A stretch of DNA of 64,000 nucleotides from Gaertneriomyces semiglobifer. Its lineage: Eukaryota > Chytridiomycota > Chytridiomycetes > Spizellomycetales > Spizellomycetaceae. The notes under the pieces were generated by a model. It ran no database searches. It had not been told where the DNA came from and worked only from the letters and a program-made list of their open reading frames with translations. The stretch is taken from assembly GCA_025558075.1 (NCBI GenBank), contig JAHLKF010000020.1, forward strand, positions 186,001 through 250,000. The letters run 5' to 3'. The translations under genes were made by a program, and so were the position numbers. Shown here piece after piece: positions 19,758 to 27,245 of this stretch; position 1 is the first letter of the stretch, and every line of letters begins with the position of its first letter.

Positions 19758-22679
19758 TTAGCAACCTGTCAGCAACTTGTCAGAAGCGTCGGACATATGG
19801 AGACCCATGCGAGGATGCATGCTATTCAGAGCAGGAGCAGCTAGGGCCTTGGTAAGTCCGTCAGCCAGCTGGTCATTAGTGGACACATAGCAGAGGGCGA
19901 TTTCCTGGGTCTGATGGACCTTTTCGCGGATGAAGTGATGACGGAGATCGATGTGTTTAGTGCGATTGTGATTTACAGGGTTGTTGACAAGTTTGATGGC
20001 TGCCTGGTTGTCCTCGTACACTGTTAGAGCGCCATATGTGCCGGGTTCAGTGCCGGAAAGGATGGAATTCTGGGTGTCATTGCGTGGAAAATGCTCGAGG
20101 AGCGCGATCATCAGTCGACGGAGCCAGACTGCCTCTTTGGCGGCCTCAGCTAATGCAATGTATTCCGCTTCTGCTGTAGATTGTGCTGTGCAGTTCTGAA
20201 GCTTAGATGCCCACAAAATAGTGCCTCCGTTCAGCAAGAAGAGGTACGCCGACGTCGAGCGTCGGTTCTCGGCATTTGCAGCGAAATCGGCATCAGAATA
20301 ACCATGTAGAGAGGATACTCCCCCGTCTCGAGGACCATACAAGAGCTTGAGATTGCGAGTGCCTTTTACATAGCGGAGGACACGGCGGGCAGCACTCAAG
20401 TGCTGTTCAGTGGGTTTCGACAGGAAACGGGACAGTTTGGAGATTGCGAAGGCAAGATCGGGCTGCGTGGCAATGGTAAGATACATTAAGCTTCCAATTA
20501 TTGACTGATAAAGCTTTTGATCAGCCAGGACGGCGTCGTCGGTGGCAGCGACAAGCGATAAGCTGGGCGACAGTGGAACAGTGACAGATGTGGCATCGGC
20601 AAGGCCATAGCGAAGGAGCATGTCATCAATGTATTTGCCTTGGTTCAGTGTCAGTGTGTCAGCAGTGCGTGTGACTTCAATGCCGAGAATGTACGAAATC
20701 TCCCCCATGTCCTCCATCGCGAAACGCCGGGCAAGACCGTCCTTGATGGACCGCATGCGGGCCGTCGTGGAGCAGATGGTGAGGTCATCGACGTACAGGA
20801 CAATGATGTCAGGTGTGCCGCCGGCAACGGGACGAATGTACAGCGCGGTGTCGAGAACCGTGGGTTGGAAACCGACGGACTTCAGATAAGTGTCAAGTGT
20901 TTGGTTCCATAAGCGCGGTGACTGCTTTAACCCATAGATCGAACGTAGGAGTTTAACGTACGACCCGTCGGGGAGTTGCATATGAATGTCGGTGTTGATT
21001 ACAGCGTTCAGGAATGCCGTGAGGACATCCATTTGGTGGACGACAAGGCCGAAGAGCTGAGAGAGAGCCAATAGCAGGCGGAGCGTGCTGAACTTGACGA
21101 CCGGGGCATAGGTTTCATTGAAATCGAGACCTGGGCGCTGGGTAAACCCACGGGCAACAAGGCGGGCCTTATACTTCTTGATGGACCCGTCCGGGTGATG
21201 TTTAATCTTGAAAACCCACTTAGAATCGATGGCATAAGCATCAGACGGCAAGGCGTCGACGGGCATCCACGTCTGATTGTCAAGTAAGGACTGGAGCTCT
21301 TTATCGATGGCCTGCTGCCAGGCATGACGATCAGGTGAGCGCAGCGCTTGCTTATAAGTGACGGGTTCCCAGGCACGGGGGCCGTCAAGAGCGGATGCTA
21401 CTAATGCCTCGACTGTAGGTGCAATCGCCGGGGATTGGTGCTTACGAGCAAAATATTCATCGACAACGGGCAAGCTGTGTAAGTTGAACGCGTCGTTCCA
21501 TTCAGGTTCAGAATACCCGACGTACTTAACAAAATATTGATGCTCCCCCGTCGGTGCGATCCGTTCATCAACAATGTACTCGACTTCAAAGACTTCATCA
21601 TCGGGAGCGTCGGGAGCAGGATCGACATAGTTGGTTTCATCGAACGTGACGTCGCGGGACCGATGGATGCGCTGTGTCAGTGGGTCATAGAACCGATAAC
21701 CCGTGGAGTCAATGTACCCGATCAGTTTCATGCGACGAGCCCGGGGTTCGAGCTTTTTGTGGGGACGGCGTTCGACAGGGATATGAACATAAGCGCCGGA
21801 CCACAGGACCCGCAGGTTCGCCATGTCCGCGGGAGAACCATGCCATTTTTCATATGGAGTTGCATTTCTGATGGCGCGGGACGGGGTGCGCTGACGGAGG
21901 TAGTTGACAGCAACAACAATTTCCCCCCACAAGTGCTGAGGTATGTGACTTGACAGCATGACCGCCCGGGTTTGTGTCATTAACGTCTGATTATAACGCT
22001 CGGCAATGCCGTTTTGCGCGGGAGAATATGCGTGGGTAGGACGAACCCGGGTGCCGTGCTGTCGGAGATCGCCGACAAGGGCATGACTCAGATATTCGCC
22101 GCCGTTGTCGCATCGCAGTTCAAGGATTTTGCAGCCATGGAGGTTTTCAGCATGTTGGCGGAAAGCGTGGAATTCAGCGGGGACATCGTGTTTATTTTTG
22201 ATGATGGCGACATGTGCGTATTGAGTAAGTTCGTCGATGAACGTGACAAGGTACGGGCAGTGATCGAGTGTGTCATGCTCGACTGACTGTACGTCGCTGT
22301 GGATGCGACCAAGGACGCGGGTTGCGGGTTGGGGGTTGTCATGATTGAATGGAGAGCGTCGGGACTTAGCGACACGACACCCGACGCAGGTGGCGAGGGT
22401 GCCGGGCGCGGAAATGACGTATGCGCGAAGCGCTAGTTGGAGATTAGCAGCGCTCGGATGACCGAAATGTAGATGCCAGAGCTTAAGAGTGACAGAGTCA
22501 GCAGGACTAGGAGCAGGGTCAGAGAGAGCATGTGAAGTAGGCGTTATATTTGGTGAATAAACAGTGTCATCGACAATCGCAGGTGTCGGAGGTGTCGCCT
22601 CGGCCGAATTGGTCGATTCTGGTCGATTTGTCGGAAAGTGCTGTGCCACCGTGTCGGACGCGGGAAGTTGCTGTGCCAT
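19758..22679 (-). CDS. element B pol: integrase, chromodomain-like segment, RT, RNase H
   Basis: 973 residues from the first ATG; the same frame is open upstream to 22892, so the true polyprotein is longer and separated from gag-protease by one TGA. Integrase has the zinc-binding pattern (LWHLHFGHP then CVGC, residues about 68-101) and a D-D-35-E triad (HSDV about 129, RCDNGGEY at D191, E227 in GIAERYN). A chromodomain-like stretch spans about 364-412. RT carries KYKARLVARGFTQRPG, HQMDVLTAFLNA and LYVDDLTIC (YVDD at 629-632). RNase H shows GYSDADFAANAENRRST and STAEAEYIALAEA. All catalytic motifs look intact. Confidence 0.92.
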   Translation of the reverse strand: MAQQLPASDTVAQHFPTNRPESTNSAEATPPTPAIVDDTVYSPNITPTSHALSDPAPSPADSVTLKLWHLHFGHPSAANLQLALRAYVISAPGTLATCVGCRVAKSRRSPFNHDNPQPATRVLGRIHSDVQSVEHDTLDHCPYLVTFIDELTQYAHVAIIKNKHDVPAEFHAFRQHAENLHGCKILELRCDNGGEYLSHALVGDLRQHGTRVRPTHAYSPAQNGIAERYNQTLMTQTRAVMLSSHIPQHLWGEIVVAVNYLRQRTPSRAIRNATPYEKWHGSPADMANLRVLWSGAYVHIPVERRPHKKLEPRARRMKLIGYIDSTGYRFYDPLTQRIHRSRDVTFDETNYVDPAPDAPDDEVFEVEYIVDERIAPTGEHQYFVKYVGYSEPEWNDAFNLHSLPVVDEYFARKHQSPAIAPTVEALVASALDGPRAWEPVTYKQALRSPDRHAWQQAIDKELQSLLDNQTWMPVDALPSDAYAIDSKWVFKIKHHPDGSIKKYKARLVARGFTQRPGLDFNETYAPVVKFSTLRLLLALSQLFGLVVHQMDVLTAFLNAVINTDIHMQLPDGSYVKLLRSIYGLKQSPRLWNQTLDTYLKSVGFQPTVLDTALYIRPVAGGTPDIIVLYVDDLTICSTTARMRSIKDGLARRFAMEDMGEISYILGIEVTRTADTLTLNQGKYIDDMLLRYGLADATSVTVPLSPSLSLVAATDDAVLADQKLYQSIIGSLMYLTIATQPDLAFAISKLSRFLSKPTEQHLSAARRVLRYVKGTRNLKLLYGPRDGGVSSLHGYSDADFAANAENRRSTSAYLFLLNGGTILWASKLQNCTAQSTAEAEYIALAEAAKEAVWLRRLMIALLEHFPRNDTQNSILSGTEPGTYGALTVYEDNQAAIKLVNNPVNHNRTKHIDLRHHFIREKVHQTQEIALCYVSTNDQLADGLTKALAAPALNSMHPRMGLHMSDASDKLLTGC
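21444..21590 (-). other. chromodomain-like segment within copia pol
   Basis: Residues about 364-412 of element B pol read VFEVEYIVDERIAPTGEHQY, FVKYVGYSEPEWNDAFNL and PVVDEYFARK. This follows the chromodomain plan: VExIxDxR, then (Y/F)xVKWxGY, then W-E/N...NL, then a C-terminal helix ending near a Tyr. One of the three aromatic-cage positions is less obvious (KYVGY instead of KWKGY). It sits after integrase and before RT. Confidence 0.75.
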
Positions 22680-22892
22680 CGGAGGCGCAGTGACGGCAGC
22701 GGCGGGCGCAGTCGCGGACGAATCGTGGGTGTACCGGGATGGGCGATGCGCAGTACGTGCGGACCTGCGGCGGGGATGACTGGTGTAGGCTTCATATTTA
22801 GCCGGAGAGGCGGTTGTGTACCCGGCAATAAAATAAAGTCTATTGTGACGTATGACATCAGCTACACGAGCACCCGACTTGCGATGAGTAAT

Positions 22893-24062
22893 TCACCCGG
22901 CACTAAGATCAGCCGAGAAATCTAAGGCATAACGCGACTGGGCCAATGATGCGAAAGAGAGCAGATTCCGCGGACATTCGGGAGCATAGAGCACGTCAGT
23001 AAGCTTAAGTAAACCATGACGTGTGTTGATGATTAAGGTTCCCTTGCCGTAAGCAGCGCACGTGCCAATGCCGGAGATTTGTCGGGCCGAGGGAAAAGCT
23101 TGGAATTCCATTAGAAGAAAGCGATCACGGATAATGCTGTGTGTGGCGCCCGAATCGAGAGCGATGGAGTGCGGCGCGTCACGATCAGTCGATAAGACAA
23201 GGAAGGCCTCGGGATCGGAGTCGGTGTCAGCGTCGGAGTCGGGCGGGGCGGGGTCCTCGTCGTCGTGTGCAAGTTCAGCGGCATGTGCGGCCGGGCGGGA
23301 CTGAGCGCGTTTCTTGGCGTCAATGACAAGGGGACAGTCACGAACATAGTGGGTTCCTTGGGTGCAGATGTCACAGGGACGGGCCGCCGGCCTGGGACGG
23401 CGACGGGGGTGCGTGGCCGCGGCAGCGGCAAAAGCTTCAGGGGTGCCGGGAGTTCGAGGTTTCGTGTACACAGAGGCATCCAAGTCCAGGGCGGCAATTT
23501 GTAAGGCGTCAAGGGTCTGGGTGTCAGCGGCAACTCGATTGCAAATGCGGTCACGAACCGAGGGTTTGAGACCGCAAATGTAAGTAGGGCAAACGTCGTC
23601 AGAGTCCATGTTCGGCAGGGTTAAGCGAATTTTCTCGAAAGCAGAGTTGTATTCGCCGATGGTGCCGGTTTGAGTGAGGTTTCGCAGAGCAAGGCGTTGA
23701 GAGTCCAGATAAGCAGCGGGAATGAAGCGTTGATAGAGCGCACGATGGAGGGGGTTCCACTGAGTAATAACGGCGGCTTTTGCGGCAGAGCGGTTCCACT
23801 CTTCCAGCCATATAAGGGCATGGTCGCGGAGATTGCAGACAGCGACTAAGAAAAGGTCCTCCTCAATTAGATCGGGGCGTAAGGTGTGAATCATGTTGAT
23901 GGAGCGGATGAAGGTCAACAGCCGGGGGGCGGCATCCTGGGGATTGCCGTCGAACGGGGTGATTTTCTTAAGCGTGTCGGTTAACAGTCGTTCAGCGAAC
24001 AGTGACGGAGGGTTGTCGAGGGCCGAGAATTCCTCCTTGGCACTGCGGGTCAAGCGGGCCAT
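22893..24062 (-). CDS. element B gag and protease
   Basis: 389 residues from ATG 24062 to a TGA. The N-terminal half is a typical retrotransposon gag (ITPFDGNPQDAAPRLLTFIR, YQRFIPAAYLDSQRLALRNL). A CCHC knuckle follows (CDICTQGTHYVRDC, CX2CX4HX4C), then an acidic linker and the aspartic protease motif ALDSGATHSI. Downstream VLYAPECPRNLLSFASL is the copia region that leads into integrase. The stop is in frame with pol, so either it is a recent nonsense change or it is read through. Confidence 0.88.
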   Translation of the reverse strand: MARLTRSAKEEFSALDNPPSLFAERLLTDTLKKITPFDGNPQDAAPRLLTFIRSINMIHTLRPDLIEEDLFLVAVCNLRDHALIWLEEWNRSAAKAAVITQWNPLHRALYQRFIPAAYLDSQRLALRNLTQTGTIGEYNSAFEKIRLTLPNMDSDDVCPTYICGLKPSVRDRICNRVAADTQTLDALQIAALDLDASVYTKPRTPGTPEAFAAAAATHPRRRPRPAARPCDICTQGTHYVRDCPLVIDAKKRAQSRPAAHAAELAHDDEDPAPPDSDADTDSDPEAFLVLSTDRDAPHSIALDSGATHSIIRDRFLLMEFQAFPSARQISGIGTCAAYGKGTLIINTRHGLLKLTDVLYAPECPRNLLSFASLAQSRYALDFSADLSAG

Positions 24063-24338
24063 CTAAAAAAAAGGTGTTATACACAGGCAAGGTGCAATAA
24101 GGGTCAGTTGTCGTTGAACACAGGCAGGGTGTTCAATAAGCAGTTGTCGTTGATCGCAGGCGGGGGGATCAATGGCAGTCAGGCGTCGTTAATCGCTGGC
24201 AGGGGGATTAACGGTGTCGGGAGCGTCGTATGTCGGGAAAAACAGCGTGATCGCTCGGGCAAGTGAGGAATCGTCGGTAACGGGCCGTTCCACCCGGAGA
24301 CTGAAGGGCAGAAGATAAGCAGGTGACAGCTATCGATG

Positions 24339-24354
24339 CCAGGGGCTCATAACC
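24339..24354 (-). promoter_or_regulatory. primer-binding site of element B (half tRNA-iMet type)
   Basis: On the minus strand GGTTATGAGCCCCTGG directly follows the 5' LTR. The first 13 bases equal the primer-binding site of element A and match the anticodon region of initiator tRNA-Met. Confidence 0.72.
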
Positions 24355-24632
24355 TGTTGCAGAGGGATCCTGCTGATGCTCTGATCCTTCTAATAAGCTT
24401 ATGTGTATTCAAGTCTAAGGTTCTAAGAGTACAGTTGAATGCCCAGCATAAGAGAACCACCCGACGGAAAAGGTCACGTGTCGGGTGTTAGGGCGCCCAG
24501 TCACATGGGTCACGTGCTCATGGGCACATGACGCACGTGTATGCACTGATATGGATAAGAACCCGTGTCATAGCGCGCGCCCTGGTTAGGGTATCCCTAT
24601 GACGTATATGTCACCGGGACCTCCTTACAACA
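24355..24632 (-). repeat. 5' LTR of element B
   Basis: 278 bp; reverse complement starts TGTTGTAAGGAGGTCC. Pairs with the LTR at 19388-19665. The word CACGTG occurs in it (plus strand, near 24476 and 24511) but its role is unknown. Confidence 0.9.
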
Positions 24633-25423
24633 CACCTTTGTTGCTTCTGGTGGAAGTCCCAATAGTAGGAGCTGCTTGTAGGGGGTCCTCAGAGGTTGTT
24701 GATTTGGAATCATCATTGATTTCAGCTTGTTCAGGTTCTGAATCACTCTCCTGAATGATACTGTCTGAGTGATATTCTGACTCAACATCAGGATTTTCTC
24801 CCCCTTCAGAGTTATCGCTCCAGACATGTAATTCTAAGTGTTGCTGTGCGTTGTTTTGTTGTTTCCAGTGTTTCCAAAGCATGTTCTTATCAAATGCTAC
24901 ATTTTGGCTGATGACCAACTTTTCAGCAACTGGGTCCCAGAGCTTGTGGGCCTTGTGCTCACTGTCAGGGCCCAAATAAACACATTTCTGTGCCTTTTCA
25001 TCGAGCTTTTTTCGCTTCTCCTTTGGTATTTGAGCATATGCTATGCATCCAAAGGTCCTCAGGTTTGATAAGTCCAGTTTGTTTCCAGTAAAAGCCTCAA
25101 ATGTTGTCGGGTCCCCATCCAGAGTTCGAGTTGGGCTCCTGTTTCTCACATAGGCAGCCATTAGGATGGCATCTCCCCAAAAGTCTAGTGGGGTTCCAGA
25201 ATGAATCAGTAGACACCTTGCAGTCTCAACCAAGGTTCTGTTCATTCTCTCAGCTTTGCCATTCTGTTCAGGTGTATAAGGAGCACTGAACTGTTGGGTA
25301 ATTTTCTGTTCTTGACAGTAGGCTCTGAATGCCTTGCTGGTGTACTCTGTACCATTGTCAGACTGCAGCACCTTGAGTTTCTTGCTGGTGATACCCTCAG
25401 CCCAAGCCAAGTAGCTCTGAAAT
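24633..25423 (-). pseudogene. element A integrase, C-terminal part (inverted segment)
   Basis: Reads leftward from the LTR at 25424: FQSYLAWAEGITSKKLKVLQ, SDNGTEYTSKAF (second catalytic Asp), QFSAPYTPEQNGKAERMNRT (catalytic Glu), then the GKE-like C-terminal region and an acidic/Ser-rich linker ending TSTRSNKG, where element B is inserted. The first codons complete the integrase cut at 17512: the ATTTC duplication is present on both sides (GAAAT on the plus strand at 25419-25423). Confidence 0.85.
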
Positions 25424-25640
25424 TGTTGGAAGACAATGAGCATGGACTGTGCTAGAACATTCTGGAAGGTGCCACCTAGATAGAAGTTTCTGTAGGAAGG
25501 TGCCATCACAGATATGTTATCAGTGTGTGATAAGGATTTGTAATTCTCTGTTATAAAAGGAGGGGTCCTCTCAGGACTTCTCCTGGCTAAGATTAAGGTA
25601 GACACCTACAATACATTGGTATTCAAACCTATCTTCAATA
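25424..25640 (+). repeat. LTR A3 (right-hand LTR of element A)
   Basis: 217 bp, TGTTGGAAGACAATG...CTATCTTCAATA, followed by AAAAT at 25641-25645. Its left neighbour is the inverted integrase piece, so this LTR is the second product of the LTR-LTR inversion. Confidence 0.88.
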
Positions 25641-25645
25641 AAAAT

Positions 25646-26270
25646 GACATGTGGTGAGTTTGTCACCAAGGAACAGGAACCATTTAGACTGTGAGTTTTT
25701 GCAAAGCCATTAGTAAACCAAACATTTTTGTGTCACATATCACACAATATACGGGCATTCAAATGATGCTGCCACAAACTTGATGAGAGGCCAAAGACTC
25801 TGAGAAGATGTTAACAGCAAAGTGTGGACAAGGTTGCTACACATTTGTAGCCCTTCACCAACTACCTATGAGTGCTTTTATGTGTTTGAATAAAACCATA
25901 AAAGAAAATGATGATTGTATTTCTTGAGGTGGAGTTCCAGGTTGGCCAGTATGCAGCACTTATGTTCCCAGTATCTTTTTCTTTTGATTTAAGCGCCAAA
26001 GTGCGGACAGGTGCTGTTACAACCATCCAACAATAGCATATCTTGCCACATCAGGGTTGTTTCTAACTTGTATGCATTCAGTCAGGAAAAAGTTCATACA
26101 CCGCACAATGGCATACATATTGCACACTATTTAAATTGACACACCATTCAATATATATATGTTAATGATGTAGTCACTGCAGTTGGATGAAGTTTTTAGT
26201 AAAGCCACAGTCTTCTATCTAGGCTAGTAGCTACACAGAACATTTGATTGGGGGAGTAGATAGACTGCAC
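25646..26270. other. A/T-rich spacer with no gene
   Basis: Continues the pre-insertion sequence interrupted at 15433. No open frame of note and no clear repeat boundaries; probably further decayed transposon DNA. Confidence 0.35.
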
Positions 26271-26655
26271 TGTTGGAAGACAATGAGCACAGGCTGGGCT
26301 GGGAATATTCTAGATGGAACAGATAATGGATCAGGTTTGTGATCAGTGTTGTAATAGGATCCCGGTGGCATACACGCCATTGGGGTTACCCTGTTATCGG
26401 TAACTGCTATGTCAGCACTGCCCTAAGTCACATGATCTTTTCCGTCGGGAAGCGCTTAACGCAACCGTCAGTTTAGAACTTAGAACCTTAGACTTGAGAG
26501 ATAACAGAGCTTATAAGAAGGATAAGAGCATCAGCAGGTTCCTCTGCAACAATCAGGACCTGTAATTCTCTGCTATAAAAGGAGAGGTTTCCTCAGGACT
26601 TGTCCTGGTTAAGATCAAGGTACACACACGCTGGTATTCGAACCTGTCTTCAACA
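26271..26655 (+). repeat. diverged A-family solo LTR with nested insertion
   Basis: Starts TGTTGGAAGACAATGAGC and ends CTGTCTTCAACA, sharing TATAAAAGGAG and TCCTCAGGACTTGTCCTGG with the A LTRs. Flanking TGCAC and CGCAC resemble a target duplication with one change. A B-like LTR is inserted inside it. Confidence 0.75.
26347..26551 (+). repeat. shortened B-like solo LTR inside the A-like LTR
   Basis: TGTTGTAATAGGATCC...CTCTGCAACA, about 205 bp, flanked by ATCAG (26342-26346 and 26552-26556). Shorter than the 278-bp B LTR, so it belongs to a related subfamily or has a deletion. Confidence 0.75.
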
Positions 26656-26812
26656 CGCACAAGTTGTATGCATTCTTTATGGAATATTTTGATAATTTTG
26701 AAAATTTTGGTAATTTGGATGCTTATGTTTAAAGAGTCTCGAGCGATTGTTCAAATGTGAAGATGAATTTCAGCTTGTAGTGGTTCAGAGCCTTGCGCCA
26801 GCAACGCCAATA

Positions 26813-27190
26813 TTAAAGGCATGCATGGTAAAAGGAGCTCTGATGTGGTGCTGATGCGTGCAGGTTCTCTTCTGGCATCTGTGTCTGCGTACCCTGTACT
26901 TGATAGAGGCCATGCTGAGGTTCGAACTTGAATGTCTGATCAGCAAGCAATTGGTTGATTACCACTGTGATCTTGAAACCATAGTACGTGTGTGTTGCAA
27001 AGTGGGCGACCTTATTACGGGCATCCCATGGCAAAGTTAATTCTGTCGACCGGCTCAGATCAAATGCTGCCAGCGTCCGTTGTGGTTTCACCAATTCAAC
27101 GGCAGTTGCAGCGAGCTCGGCGTGCAGCAAAAAAGTTCCATCTGAGGTGATGTGAGCGCGTCTAATAGTACACACCACTCTGGAACACAC
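26813..27190 (-). CDS. orphan coding segment, unknown function
   Basis: An open frame of about 125 codons with protein-like content: GTFLLHAELAATAVELVKPQ, ELTLPWDARNKVAHFATHTY and YGFKITVVINQLLADQTFKF. No ATG opens this frame, so an upstream exon or a short intron near 27160 (GTGTAC...CTCAG) is needed. No family recognised. It is head-to-head with UFD2, with little room for a promoter. Confidence 0.4.
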   Translation of the reverse strand: MCSRVVCTIRRAHITSDGTFLLHAELAATAVELVKPQRTLAAFDLSRSTELTLPWDARNKVAHFATHTYYGFKITVVINQLLADQTFKFEPQHGLYQVQGTQTQMPEENLHASAPHQSSFYHACL

Positions 27191-27245
27191 ATCCACACTT
27201 TACTCGTGTACAAACGGGCAAGCTCAGTGCCACACTGCAAAAGCA

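Larger units (their letters stand above)
19388..24632 (-). mobile_element. Ty1/copia element B, nearly intact, with chromodomain-like segment
   Basis: Complete element of 5,245 bp in leftward orientation, with 278-bp LTRs at both ends and the 5-bp duplication CACCT (19383-19387 and 24633-24637). Order on the minus strand: 5' LTR, primer-binding site, gag-protease, integrase, chromodomain-like segment, reverse transcriptase, RNase H, polypurine tract, 3' LTR. Gene order IN before RT is the hallmark of Ty1/copia. It is more G/C- and CpG-rich than element A, so it comes from a distinct lineage. Confidence 0.92.
15434..25640 (+). mobile_element. Ty1/copia element A, disrupted and partly inverted
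   Basis: Outer boundaries are two direct LTRs (15434-15650 and 25424-25640) flanked by the 5-bp duplication AAAAT (15429-15433 and 25641-25645). Inside, gag, protease and the first part of integrase read rightward (15733-17512), but the rest of integrase, reverse transcriptase and RNase H read leftward (25423 to 17737), with a leftward LTR at the break. Three later insertions lie inside it: a solo B LTR in gag, a solo A LTR in integrase, and complete element B. The structure is explained by inversion between the solo A LTR and the 3' LTR. Confidence 0.85.

Noticed and set aside
17513..25640. Two separate element A copies in opposite orientation
   Set aside because: The split integrase halves share the ATTTC duplication and join in frame, and only one outer AAAAT pair exists; one inverted element explains everything.
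13449..26760. CRISPR array or prophage-like system in the repeat block
   Set aside because: Repeats are LTRs with target duplications; proteins are gag, protease, integrase, RT and RNase H of copia elements.
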